From Salipiger mangrovisoli (GTDB lineage: Bacteria; Pseudomonadota; Alphaproteobacteria; Rhodobacterales; Rhodobacteraceae): a stretch of 64,000 bases of DNA. Under the pieces are notes generated by a model, which saw only the letters and a list, made by a program, of their open reading frames with translations, made no database searches and was not told the origin of the DNA. The stretch lies in NCBI RefSeq assembly GCF_015223355.1, contig NZ_JADFFK010000026.1, forward strand, positions 1-64,000, in the 5' to 3' direction. The first letter of the stretch is position 1, and each line of letters starts with the position of its first letter. This document shows, piece by piece, positions 8,813 through 17,674 of this stretch. Both the position numbers and the translations under genes were made by a program.

Positions 8813-10450
8813 TCAGGCGCCGAGGCCGAAGGTCGCCCTGGCGACCGCGGCGCTGATGCGGCCCTCTGCGACGTCGCGCAGGACGGATTCTTCGGGGCGT
8901 TTCGCCGGATCACCGTAGCCGCCGCCACCCGGGGTGGTGATCGACACGATCTGCCCGGGCTTCAGGTCGACCATCCCCGCGAAACTCGTGCGTTCGTCGC
9001 CGAAGTCGAGCGTGGTGCCCTTGGCACTATGGCCGCCGTCGAGACCCCAGGGCTGCGACCCCACGCGGGAACTCTCGACGGTGAAGCGGCAGGCCTTCTC
9101 GGCACGGTAGACGCGACGGACTCCCATGCCACCGCGGAACTGGCCCAGGCCCGCGCTGTCGTCCACGAGCTCGTAGCGCAGCAACGTGAGCGGGTATTCC
9201 AGCTCCAGCGCCTCGACCGGCAGGTTCGAGGTGTTGGTCAGGCCGACATGGATGCCCGAGAGCCCGTCCGCGCCGGGGCGTGCGCCGCCACCGCCACCGA
9301 TCGTCTCGAGGTAGACCCACATGTTGCCGTGCTCGTCGGCGCCGTTGAAGATCGCGCCGGTACAGCAGCCGTTGCCGGCCGCCATGACCTTGCCCGGGAG
9401 CGCCTTGGCAAGCGCGCCGTAGACCAGGTCGGTCACACGCTGCGACGCCGCGATCCGCCCCTCGACCGCCGCCGGATGGGCACAGTTGAGGATCGAGCCC
9501 TTGGGCGCCGTCACGGTGAGCGGACGCGCCAGACCCGCGTTCGGCAGGACGGTTGGGTCAAGCACGGATTTCACCGTGAAATAGGCCGCTGCCAGAAGCG
9601 AGGTATAGATCAGGTTCAGGCCGCCGCGCACCTGCGGCGGGCCATCGAACGCCAGCAGCATCTCGTCTCCGGTGACGGTGATGTCGACCTTGAAGGTCAT
9701 TGCGCCGGACCATTGGTTGCTGTCGAACTGGTCTTCGAAGCTGTAGGTGCCGTCGGGGATCGTCTCGATCGCCGCACGCATCTTGCGCTCGGCGTAGTCC
9801 TGCAGCGCGTCACCGGCGGCGAGCACTTTCGCGGTACCGTATTTGACGCAGAGGTCGGTCATCCGCTGCACGCAGAGCCGGTTCGCGGACATCTGGGCGC
9901 GCAGGTCCGAGATGCGCTCGCGCGGCACCTGGCAATTGAGCAGGAACATCTCCTGCAGGTCGTTGTTGAGCACGCCCTCGCGGTAGAGGCGGACCGGCGG
10001 GATGCGGATACCTTCCTGATAGATATGCTCGTGACCACGGTCGGCGAAGTCCGAATGGTGCGCGGTGTTGACCGCCCATGCCACCAGCGTGCCGTCGACG
10101 AAGATCGGTTCTGCCAGCACGATATCTGGCAGGTGCGTGGCCCCGCCCGCATAGGCGTCGTTGGCCATGAACACGTCGCCGGGCTTGATGTCGGCCATGT
10201 CGAAGCGCGTCTGGATCGCAGGGATCACGCCGAGGAAGGAGCCGAGGTGCATCGGGATGTGCTCGGCTTGACACAGGGTGTTGCCGCGGTGGTCGAAGAG
10301 CGCGGTGGAGCAGTCGCGCCGCTCCTTGATGTTGGTGGAGTAGGACGCGCGCACCAGCGCCTCACCCATTTCCTCGACGATGCTCTGAAGTGCCGATCCG
10401 ATCACCTCGACCGTGATCGGATCGATAGTCGTTTTTTCGGTCGCGGTCAT
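8813..10450 (-). CDS. hyuB: Hydantoinase/oxoprolinase B subunit
   Basis: This is a 545-residue HyuB-family subunit of ATP-dependent hydantoinase/5-oxoprolinase enzymes. The N-terminus DPITVEVIGSALQSIVEEMG with ERRDCSTALFD, and the C-terminal GGGGYGDP segment, are family hallmarks. It works as a complex with HyuA, whose gene overlaps it by four bases (ATGA), so the two are translationally coupled. Related enzymes open N-methylhydantoin or 5-oxoproline rings with ATP, or carboxylate ketones, so the real substrate cannot be assigned. The neighbouring amino-acid oxidase favours a cyclic amide that yields an amino acid. Confidence 0.92.
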   Translation of the reverse strand: MTATEKTTIDPITVEVIGSALQSIVEEMGEALVRASYSTNIKERRDCSTALFDHRGNTLCQAEHIPMHLGSFLGVIPAIQTRFDMADIKPGDVFMANDAYAGGATHLPDIVLAEPIFVDGTLVAWAVNTAHHSDFADRGHEHIYQEGIRIPPVRLYREGVLNNDLQEMFLLNCQVPRERISDLRAQMSANRLCVQRMTDLCVKYGTAKVLAAGDALQDYAERKMRAAIETIPDGTYSFEDQFDSNQWSGAMTFKVDITVTGDEMLLAFDGPPQVRGGLNLIYTSLLAAAYFTVKSVLDPTVLPNAGLARPLTVTAPKGSILNCAHPAAVEGRIAASQRVTDLVYGALAKALPGKVMAAGNGCCTGAIFNGADEHGNMWVYLETIGGGGGARPGADGLSGIHVGLTNTSNLPVEALELEYPLTLLRYELVDDSAGLGQFRGGMGVRRVYRAEKACRFTVESSRVGSQPWGLDGGHSAKGTTLDFGDERTSFAGMVDLKPGQIVSITTPGGGGYGDPAKRPEESVLRDVAEGRISAAVARATFGLGA

Positions 10451-12501
10451 GCCTTCACCTCCAGGATCAGGTTGAGATAGGTGTCCACGGTGCCCGACAT
10501 GTCTGGCAGGATGACCGTGGTCGTATCCATTTGTTCAACGATTGCGGGACCCTGGATGATATTTCCTGGGCGCAGCCTGTCGCGCGCATAGACCGCGCAG
10601 GCCACGAAGTCGCCAGCTTCGGCCATATAGACGTCGCGGGTGTCGATCTGCGCGGCCGAGGCATCGGGGCCTTCGACCGGCTGCGGCTTGAACTCGGCCT
10701 TTTTAACGACACCGGCCGCTTCGAGACGCAGGGTGACAAGCTGTATCTGCTCGCCTTCCGCGACGAAGCCGAAGCGTTGGCGGTGCGCGGCCTCGAAGCC
10801 TTCCTCGAGCGCCTTGAAGGTCTCGGACGTGATCGGACCGGCAGGCACGGCGACGGAAAGCTCGTAGTTCTGGCCCATGTAGCGCATGTCCGCGGTCCGC
10901 GTCATCACGCGGCGGTCCCCGGAGATCTCTTCGGCATCGAACCATGCCCCCGCCTGCCCCGTGAGGTCAGCAAAGCCCGCATCGATGGAGGCAAGAGCGC
11001 TGTCGTCGAGCGGCAACAGGCGTGAAATCGCGAAGTCGGCGCGCAGGTCGGTGAGCAGCAGTCCGAGCGCACAGAGCGTCCCCGGGGTCAGCGGCACGAT
11101 CACCTTGCCCATGTCGAGCTCGCGAGCCAGACGTGCGGCGTGGAGCGGGCCCGCCCCGCCGAAGGCCATCAGCGCGTAGTCGCGCGGGTCGTGGCCGCGC
11201 TGTACGGAAATCACTCGGATTGCCTTCGCCATATTAGCGGTCACGACCGAGATGATACCCTGCGCGGTTTCCATCACGCTCAGGCCAAGCTTGTCGGCGA
11301 GGCGCTGCACGGACTCGACGGCCAGATCTCGGCGCACCTTCATGCGGCCACCGAGGATCTCGACGGGGTTCAGCGTCTGCAACACGATGTTGGCGTCGGT
11401 CACGGTCGGCTCGGTGGAGCCGAGGCCGTAGCAGACCGGACCCGGATGGGCTCCGGCCGAGCGCGGACCGACCTTCAGCAGGCCACCGGTATCGACATGG
11501 GCGATGGAGCCGCCGCCCGCCCCCACGGTGTGAATGTCGAGCATCGGGGCCTTGATCGGGTAGCCATGCACATCGGCCTCGCCGGTGAGCTGGCAGACAC
11601 CGTTCTGCAGAAGCGCCACGTCGGAGGAGGTGCCGCCCACGTCGAAGGTGATGATGTTGTCGAAGCCCGACATCTTGCCGATGGCTTGCGCGGCAACCAC
11701 GCCGGTGGAGGGACCGGACAGCACGGTGCGCACCGGCAGGTTCGCGGCAGTGTCGAAGCCGATCACGCCGCCGTTCGACTGGGTGAGCTGAGGCGCGATT
11801 TCCAGACCGATCTCGGCGAGGTTCTCCTTCAGGCGCCGGATATAGCGCTGCATGACCGGCCCGAGGTAGGCATTGACCACAGTCGTCGACAAACGCTCGA
11901 ACTCCCGGAACTCGGGGGCGACATCGTGGGAGGTCGAGACGAAAACATCCGGCAGCTCCTCCGCGATCACGCGCTTCGCGAGTTCTTCATGTTCGGTGTT
12001 GAGGAAACCATAGAGGAAGCACACGGCCAGCGACTTGATGTCCTGGCCGGCAAGTTCGCGCAGCTCGGCGCGAAGTGCGGCCTCGTCGAGCGGCACATCA
12101 ACAGTGCCGTCGTACTTCATGCGCTCGGGCACTTCGCGACGCAGATCGCGCGAGACCAGCTGTTCGGGTTTCTCGGCATTCATGTCATAGAGGTTCGGGC
12201 GTTTCTGCCGGCCGATTTCCAGCAGGTCGCGGAAGCCATCGGAGACGATAAGACCGGTTTTCACGCCGCGCAGCTCGATCAGCGCATTGGTGGCAACGGT
12301 TGTGCCGTGACCGAGGAAGGACAAGTCTTTGGCGGTCTTGCCGACCTGATCGAGCCCCTCGACCACACCCGTGGTAATGCCGCGCGAAGGATCGTCGGGC
12401 GTGGACGAGACCTTCCAGATTTCGACCTTGCCGCTGTCTTCATCGAAGAGGCACACGTCGGTGAACGTGCCTCCGGAATCTACGCCAATTCTCCAGGCCA
12501 T
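10447..12501 (-). CDS. hyuA: Hydantoinase/oxoprolinase A subunit
   Basis: This is a 684-residue HyuA-family subunit. It has the N-terminal ATP-binding module GVDSGGTFTDVCLFDE, the GHGTTVATNALIELRG motif, and the central TFDVGGTSSDVALL and GAGGGSIAHVD segments typical of this ASKHA-fold family. It pairs with HyuB to catalyse ATP-driven ring opening of cyclic amides. It is the first gene of the leftward operon and faces the TRAP transporter operon across a 696-bp control region, so transporter and enzyme are probably co-regulated. Confidence 0.92.
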   Translation of the reverse strand: MAWRIGVDSGGTFTDVCLFDEDSGKVEIWKVSSTPDDPSRGITTGVVEGLDQVGKTAKDLSFLGHGTTVATNALIELRGVKTGLIVSDGFRDLLEIGRQKRPNLYDMNAEKPEQLVSRDLRREVPERMKYDGTVDVPLDEAALRAELRELAGQDIKSLAVCFLYGFLNTEHEELAKRVIAEELPDVFVSTSHDVAPEFREFERLSTTVVNAYLGPVMQRYIRRLKENLAEIGLEIAPQLTQSNGGVIGFDTAANLPVRTVLSGPSTGVVAAQAIGKMSGFDNIITFDVGGTSSDVALLQNGVCQLTGEADVHGYPIKAPMLDIHTVGAGGGSIAHVDTGGLLKVGPRSAGAHPGPVCYGLGSTEPTVTDANIVLQTLNPVEILGGRMKVRRDLAVESVQRLADKLGLSVMETAQGIISVVTANMAKAIRVISVQRGHDPRDYALMAFGGAGPLHAARLARELDMGKVIVPLTPGTLCALGLLLTDLRADFAISRLLPLDDSALASIDAGFADLTGQAGAWFDAEEISGDRRVMTRTADMRYMGQNYELSVAVPAGPITSETFKALEEGFEAAHRQRFGFVAEGEQIQLVTLRLEAAGVVKKAEFKPQPVEGPDASAAQIDTRDVYMAEAGDFVACAVYARDRLRPGNIIQGPAIVEQMDTTTVILPDMSGTVDTYLNLILEVKA

Positions 12502-13197
12502 TTCTGCCTTCCTACCTTTGGTTCAGGCCGCATGCGCGGCCCATTTCTGGAATATGTCGCACCGCGGAGCGGCGCGCGAGGACGCCGGTTACTGGCGTCG
12601 CGGGACGGGCCTTCGCCGCGGAGTCATGCATGAGACCCGCATGTGCCGGCCCGCGCCCGATTTGATCGGTTTGTGAAGCTTGGAATAGATTTCGGTCACA
12701 ATGCGTCAAAACAGGGTAAAGACTGCCGATCCCGACGCCACGCATTCCGCGGTCCGACCAGCCCTCTCGGGTCGCCTGCGCCCCGATTGCGCCCGGCCGA
12801 AGGCGGGCGCCGACTGCGGTCTTTGCGGGGCGGCGACCGGAGCCCTGCACTGCAATTTCGATCATCGACGGCATGGACTGCTGCCTTGGTCCTGTGTGGT
12901 TTAGAAGAATCGTGAAGAATTCCCGTTGCAGGACCAAACGTTGCTCATTTGTGGATGAATGTGAATGAAAATCTTTCAGGTGCAGTTCTATGTGGGAGTT
13001 ATTGCTCATATCTTGTGCGCTATTGTCGATAACTCTCAGAAACACGCAACCATAACGCGAATCGCTGCGAGAACGTGAAAGTTTCTTGACGACATGCCGC
13101 GGGATGTGCCTGCATACACGCATCATTGTGCACGCCTCAATGATCGGTGCGGCGAACGTATCCGCCCGAAACGATAGCAATCGCAGGGAGCTTTACC
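12502..13197. promoter_or_regulatory. Divergent control region hyuA / TRAP operon
   Basis: This 696-bp stretch has no supported gene. The right half (about 12,900-13,160) is AT-richer and promoter-like. It contains two copies of TTGCTCAT (12941 and 13002), each followed within a few bases by TTGTG or TTTGTG, 61 bp apart. DeoR-type repressors often bind spaced direct repeats, and a DeoR gene ends the adjacent operon, so these are candidate operators. Confidence 0.4.
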
Positions 13198-14214
13198 ATG
13201 ACATTCACTCGTCGCGCGTTCATGCGCACCGCCACCGCTACCGGCGCGCTCGTCGCGTTGACCGGCCCCGCCCTCGCCAACGTCCGCTGGGACATGTCCG
13301 ATGAGTACGGCGCCACGTCCCTGTCTGGCCAGGCGTGCAATTTCTTTGTGGAGGAAGTCAGCAAGAAGGTCGGCGACAAGCTTACCATCAACTACCAGGG
13401 CGGCGGCGCCCTCGGCTACAAGTCGATTGACCATTTCGATGCCGTGCAGGATGGCGGCGTGCAGGCAGCGGTCACGCTGATGACGCAACTCGGCGGCATT
13501 GACCCCCTGTTCAACCTGTCCTCGCTGCCCTTCATCGCCTCGGACCTCGACGAGGCCTACTTGCTTTGGCAGGCCGCCCGCGAGGAATATGCGAAGGTCT
13601 TCGAAGAGAACAACATGGTGCTGCTCTGGGCCATGCCGAACGCGCCCTCGGGCATCCACGCCAAGATGCCGATCACCTCGGAAGATGCGCTCAAGGGCCT
13701 GCGCGTGCGCACCTACGACGTGAACGGCACCCAGACCCTCAAGAACGCGGGCGCGGCTCCGCTGCAGGTGGCCTGGTCCGACCTGATCCCGCAGCTGTCG
13801 ACCGGCGGCCTCGATGCGGTGCTCACCTCCGCGGATGGCGCGATCCAGCTGTCGATCTGGGACTACCTGAGCGACTTCACCGAACTCAGCTACGCCATGG
13901 GGCTGTTCATGTGCCACGTGAACAAGGACGAGTTCGATGCCCTTCCCGAAGACGTTCAGGCCGCCATGCTCGAGACCATCGAGGCCTGCGACGCCTACAA
14001 CTGGGACATCATCAGCGCCTCGATCGACAAGGCCTACACAAAGATGGCCGAGAACGGCATGAACATCACCCGCAGCGCGGACGTGCCTCAGGAGGTCTTC
14101 GACTTCCTGAAAGAGGCCGGTGTTCAGGTGCGCGAGAATTGGCTGGCCGAGACCGGCGAGCGCGGCGAACGCATCCTAGCCCGCTTCGAGGAACTGAAGT
14201 CCCAGCAAGGCTGA
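13198..14214 (+). CDS. dctP: TRAP transporter substrate-binding protein (first system)
   Basis: This is a periplasmic DctP-family binding protein of 338 residues. The N-terminus has a twin-arginine signal (TRRAFMRTATATGALVALTG), which is unusual enough to suggest Tat export of the folded protein. The start is set by AGGGAG seven bases before the ATG. The region GLRVRTYDVNGTQTLKNAG is the typical carboxylate-binding segment containing the conserved Arg. The protein is clearly paralogous to the binding protein at 37482 (GALGYKSIDHFDAVQDG versus GALGYKSVDHFDAVGDG). The ligand is probably a carboxylate related to the hyuAB substrate; this is inferred from position. Confidence 0.9.
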   Translation: MTFTRRAFMRTATATGALVALTGPALANVRWDMSDEYGATSLSGQACNFFVEEVSKKVGDKLTINYQGGGALGYKSIDHFDAVQDGGVQAAVTLMTQLGGIDPLFNLSSLPFIASDLDEAYLLWQAAREEYAKVFEENNMVLLWAMPNAPSGIHAKMPITSEDALKGLRVRTYDVNGTQTLKNAGAAPLQVAWSDLIPQLSTGGLDAVLTSADGAIQLSIWDYLSDFTELSYAMGLFMCHVNKDEFDALPEDVQAAMLETIEACDAYNWDIISASIDKAYTKMAENGMNITRSADVPQEVFDFLKEAGVQVRENWLAETGERGERILARFEELKSQQG

Positions 14215-14273
14215 TCCCTCCTCTCCTCCGCATCCCGCACGGCGGGGCGCGGAGCCCCCAGGAATGACAAACC

Positions 14274-14870
14274 ATGGAGCCTGCAGTGAGTCCCGTAGAG
14301 AAGCCTGAACTCCCCGAGATCGAAGAGCACCACCACCCCGACCGCAACGACGATCCGGCCTGGCTTGCCTCCATCGCGCGGCTGTCGACGATCCTCAACA
14401 GGACAGCAGCCGTCGTCTCGGCGATCCTTCTGGTCGCGATGACCCTGCTCATCCTGCTCGAGATCTGCATGCGGATGTTCTCCACCTCGACCTATATGGC
14501 CGATGTTCTCGTGGGCTTCGGCGTTGCCGCGATCACTTTCCTCGCTGCGCCCTGGGCGCTGGAAGAGGGTGCAATGATCCGTGTGACAGCCCTCACCGAC
14601 ATGCTCTCCGGCCCGGTGCGCTGGATCGTGGAGGCCTTCGCCCTCGGCTCCTCCGCCGCCATCATGTGGTTCCTCGCCATCCACCAGTGGAAGACGGTGG
14701 CGAAACTTTTCGAGCGCGGTTCGGTCAGCGAACACCTGATCCCGATCCCGCTCTGGATCCCCGAGAGCTTCTTCTTCGTGGGTCTTGTCCTGCTGCTCCT
14801 GCAAATGCTCGTACGCGCGCTCCGGCTCGTCTTGGTCGGTCACGCCGAAGAACGCGCCCTGACCCTCTGA
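14274..14870 (+). CDS. dctQ: TRAP transporter small permease (first system)
   Basis: This 198-residue DctQ-type subunit has four hydrophobic segments and a charged, proline- and histidine-rich N-terminal extension (about residues 1-40) that is longer than usual. It pairs with the DctM subunit that follows 12 bases later. The intergenic stretch before it contains a short CCCGC/GCGGG hairpin. The family is clear from the membrane pattern, the operon position and the ALEEGAMIRV segment typical of DctQ. Confidence 0.85.
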   Translation: MEPAVSPVEKPELPEIEEHHHPDRNDDPAWLASIARLSTILNRTAAVVSAILLVAMTLLILLEICMRMFSTSTYMADVLVGFGVAAITFLAAPWALEEGAMIRVTALTDMLSGPVRWIVEAFALGSSAAIMWFLAIHQWKTVAKLFERGSVSEHLIPIPLWIPESFFFVGLVLLLLQMLVRALRLVLVGHAEERALTL

Positions 14871-14882
14871 TCGGAAGAGTCC

Positions 14883-16187
14883 ATGTCCATTACGTTTTCC
14901 GCCGCGGTCATCCTTCTGCTGCTCGTTCTCTTCCTCGGCTCCGGCGCGTGGATTTTCTCGGGCCTGATGCTGGTCGGGGCCTCGGCAATGTACTTCGTGC
15001 TCGACTTCAGCGCGGCCCGCATCGGGACCATTGCCACCAAGGTGATCTCCTCCTCCGCCATCTCGTGGGAGCTTGCCGCCATCCCGATCTTCATGTGGAT
15101 GGGGGACATCATCTTCCGAACCGACATCTCGCAGCGGCTGTTCCGCGGTCTCGCACCCATGGTGGCGCGCATCCCGGGCGGCCTGCTGCACACCAACGTC
15201 TTCGGCTGCACGGTCTTCGCCGCGATCTCCGGCTCATCCACCGCCACAACGGCGACGGTGGGCAAGATCACCATCCCCGAACTGCAGGCGCGCGGCTACG
15301 ACCTGCGCCTCGCCGCAGGATCGCTGGCCGGAGCGGGCTCCTTCGGGCTACTGATCCCACCTTCGATTGCCATGATCGTCTACGGGGTCCTGGCCGAAGT
15401 CTCGATCGCCAAGCTCTTTGCCGGCGGCTTGCTTCCCGGCCTGATGATGGCAGCGCTCTATGCGGGCTACATCGCGCTTGTCTCGCTGCTGCACCCCGAA
15501 CGCGCCCCGCGCTACGAAGGTAAGGTGGACGCCCGCGCGATCGCACGCGGCTTTGTCGAGCTGCTGCCGATCATGCTGCTCATGTTTGTCGTGCTGGGAT
15601 CGATCTACTCCGGCATCGCGACCCCCTCGGAGGCAGCCGCGGTCGGCGTGTTCGGGGCCATCGTGATCACCATCGTCACCGGTCAATTCACGCTCAAACT
15701 CATGCGTGACAGCCTGGCCGCGACCATCCGCGTCTCGGCCATGATCCTCATGCTGATCGCCGCATCCTCTTTCCTGTCGGCAGCCATCGCTTTCCTGCAG
15801 TTGCCGAATCAGATCACGCAAACCATCTCGTCGCTCGACCTGTCGCCCTATGGCGTTCTGCTGATCCTCGCGGGCCTTTATATCGTGCTGGGCATGTTCC
15901 TCGACGGCACCTCGATGACCGTGATGACGGTACCCATCGCGGTTCCGCTCATAGTGCAGGCTGGCTTCGACCCGCTGTGGTTTGGCATCTACCTCGTCAT
16001 CATGATAGAAATGAGCGCCCTGACCCCGCCGGTAGGATTGAACCTCTTTGTTCTGCAGGGCCTCACGCAGCGATCGCTTGGCGAAACCGTGCGCGCAACG
16101 ATGCCCTTCTTCCTGCTGCTGTGTCTCGGAACAGTCATTCTCGCCGTTTTCCCGCAGATCGTCCTTTGGTTACCTAGCCTGCTATGA
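14883..16187 (+). CDS. dctM: TRAP transporter large permease (first system)
   Basis: This is the 434-residue DctM-type channel subunit with many hydrophobic helices. Conserved features include GSSTATTATVGKITIPEL in the substrate/ion site region, GLLIPPSIAMIVYG, and the C-terminal ALTPPVGLNLFVLQG. It transports ligand with Na+ in known relatives. It is last of the dctPQM triplet and is followed 58 bases later by a DeoR-type regulator on the same strand. Confidence 0.92.
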   Translation: MSITFSAAVILLLLVLFLGSGAWIFSGLMLVGASAMYFVLDFSAARIGTIATKVISSSAISWELAAIPIFMWMGDIIFRTDISQRLFRGLAPMVARIPGGLLHTNVFGCTVFAAISGSSTATTATVGKITIPELQARGYDLRLAAGSLAGAGSFGLLIPPSIAMIVYGVLAEVSIAKLFAGGLLPGLMMAALYAGYIALVSLLHPERAPRYEGKVDARAIARGFVELLPIMLLMFVVLGSIYSGIATPSEAAAVGVFGAIVITIVTGQFTLKLMRDSLAATIRVSAMILMLIAASSFLSAAIAFLQLPNQITQTISSLDLSPYGVLLILAGLYIVLGMFLDGTSMTVMTVPIAVPLIVQAGFDPLWFGIYLVIMIEMSALTPPVGLNLFVLQGLTQRSLGETVRATMPFFLLLCLGTVILAVFPQIVLWLPSLL

Positions 16188-16245
16188 CGCAGTTAGATAC
16201 CGATGGTGACGTCAAACCGACCAAATGCCAGATTAGGAGGTCCCC

Positions 16246-17097
16246 TTGCGCAAGTCAGAGGACACATTGAATGAAGAAATGCTGCCGGCAGAGCGTCGGC
16301 AACATCTCATCGACTGGTTCAAGGAGAACCAAGCGGGATCCGGTCAGGATCTGGCTCGGATGCTGGGGATTTCAGTATCGACCATTCGTCGCGACCTGGA
16401 TGTCCTGGCAGGCGAGGGTCTCGTGCGGCGCACCCATGGCGGCGCGGTGGCAATCCGTTCGCGCTCGAGCTACGAGCCGTCCACCGATCTGTCGCAGCGC
16501 ACAGCGGTCGAGGAAAAGCTGGCCATAGTGCGCGAGGCGCTCACGCTCATCGAGCCGGGCCAGTCCCTCTTGATCGATACCGGGGCCGTCATTTGTCATC
16601 GCCTGGCCGACGAGGTCGCGAAGATCGAGTTTCCACTGACCGTCATCACCAATGATCTCTACGTGGCCAAGCAGCTGACCTACCGCGACAACATCACCCT
16701 GATCGTGCCAGGAGGCGCATGTCGTGTCGGCTCTTTCAGCCTTTTGGGGGAACCCGGGCTGAGTTTCCTGAAGAACATCCATTGCGATATCTTCTTCACG
16801 TCGGCCACAGCGATCGATGAGAATGGCACTTCGGAAACAAATCTGGAACTCGGGCACATGAAGCGGGCGATGGCCGCCGCCGCAAGAGAGGTCGTGCTCA
16901 TCGCCGACAGCAGCCGGTTCATGTCCTGCGCCCTACACCGCACGGTACCGATCAATTCCATTGACCTCATTATCACGGACGCAGGTCTGCTCGAAGAGGA
17001 CCGCGCCAAGTTTCCACCGCACAAGCCGCGTTTCAAGACCATCGACAGCGCTCAGATGGACGGCGCCGAGAATAACGATCTGGAAATGCCGTCCTGA
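16246..17097 (+). CDS. DeoR-family transcriptional repressor
   Basis: This 283-residue DeoR/GlpR-type regulator has an N-terminal winged helix (ARMLGISVSTIRRDLDVL and RRTHGGAV, about residues 38-70) and a C-terminal DeoRC sensor domain resembling sugar-phosphate isomerases (LIDTGAVICHRLADEV). The start codon is TTG: a perfect AGGAGG stands five bases before it, whereas the first downstream ATG (16279) has no comparable site. It shares the strand and likely the transcript of the TRAP genes and probably controls the hyuAB/TRAP control region. The effector is unknown. Confidence 0.88.
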   Translation: MRKSEDTLNEEMLPAERRQHLIDWFKENQAGSGQDLARMLGISVSTIRRDLDVLAGEGLVRRTHGGAVAIRSRSSYEPSTDLSQRTAVEEKLAIVREALTLIEPGQSLLIDTGAVICHRLADEVAKIEFPLTVITNDLYVAKQLTYRDNITLIVPGGACRVGSFSLLGEPGLSFLKNIHCDIFFTSATAIDENGTSETNLELGHMKRAMAAAAREVVLIADSSRFMSCALHRTVPINSIDLIITDAGLLEEDRAKFPPHKPRFKTIDSAQMDGAENNDLEMPS

Positions 17098-17674
17098 TCC
17101 TGGAACCGCAGATCTACGCTCTGCGACCTCCCCACCCGGCCTCCGCACCGCACAAGCGCCAGTTCATTTCGGGCGCGCCGCATGTGCACTGCAAGACGTG
17201 CTGGGTGAGAAATTGCCCGGACACCTCAAACCTTGCCGCAACGCCGCAAGGCTGCTCCGAGCACACGGCAAAGGAAGCTGTGCCGTGCGTGATCGGCGGC
17301 GCCCACGGAGATTGCAAAGTCAGACCAGCGAGCTGAGAACCTCCACGGCACGCCCCAGAAGGCCTGCATTGCGATAGGGGAAAGCCGTCCGCTTGATGCG
17401 CGTCTCACGCCGTGTTTCCGGAGCAAGACATCTTCGCCCCTGCGCGCATCGAGCAAGAGTTCGGTTTGATCGATATGTGTGATCGACTTCTCCGCGTCAT
17501 GGACAGGTTACATACTTTGGGTTATAGACTTTGTGATGTTATTTCCTGTAGTGTGGGGAAATCTGGAGGGAGACTCTCCCGCGCCAAAGGCGCTTATCGG
17601 AGAAAATCTGGTGCATTTCGAAGGCATGCGGCACAGCAGACATCGCCGCAAGCCACACTTTAGGAGAGACCCTG
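17098..17674. promoter_or_regulatory. Leader region of the acidic repeat protein
   Basis: This 577-bp stretch has no supported gene. The final 180 bases are AT-richer than the surroundings and precede the GTG-start repeat protein. They contain ACATACTTTGG (17510-17520), a motif shared with the glycosyltransferase promoter and related to palindromes near the hybrid kinase and second repeat protein. Confidence 0.45.
17510..17520. promoter_or_regulatory. ACATAC regulatory half-site
   Basis: ACATACTTTGG occurs here and again at 27975-27985, and its ACATAC core recurs as perfect inverted repeats at 30861-30876 and 31090-31107. All copies lie upstream of genes of the surface-protein locus, which suggests one regulator. 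The binding protein is unknown. Confidence 0.5.
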
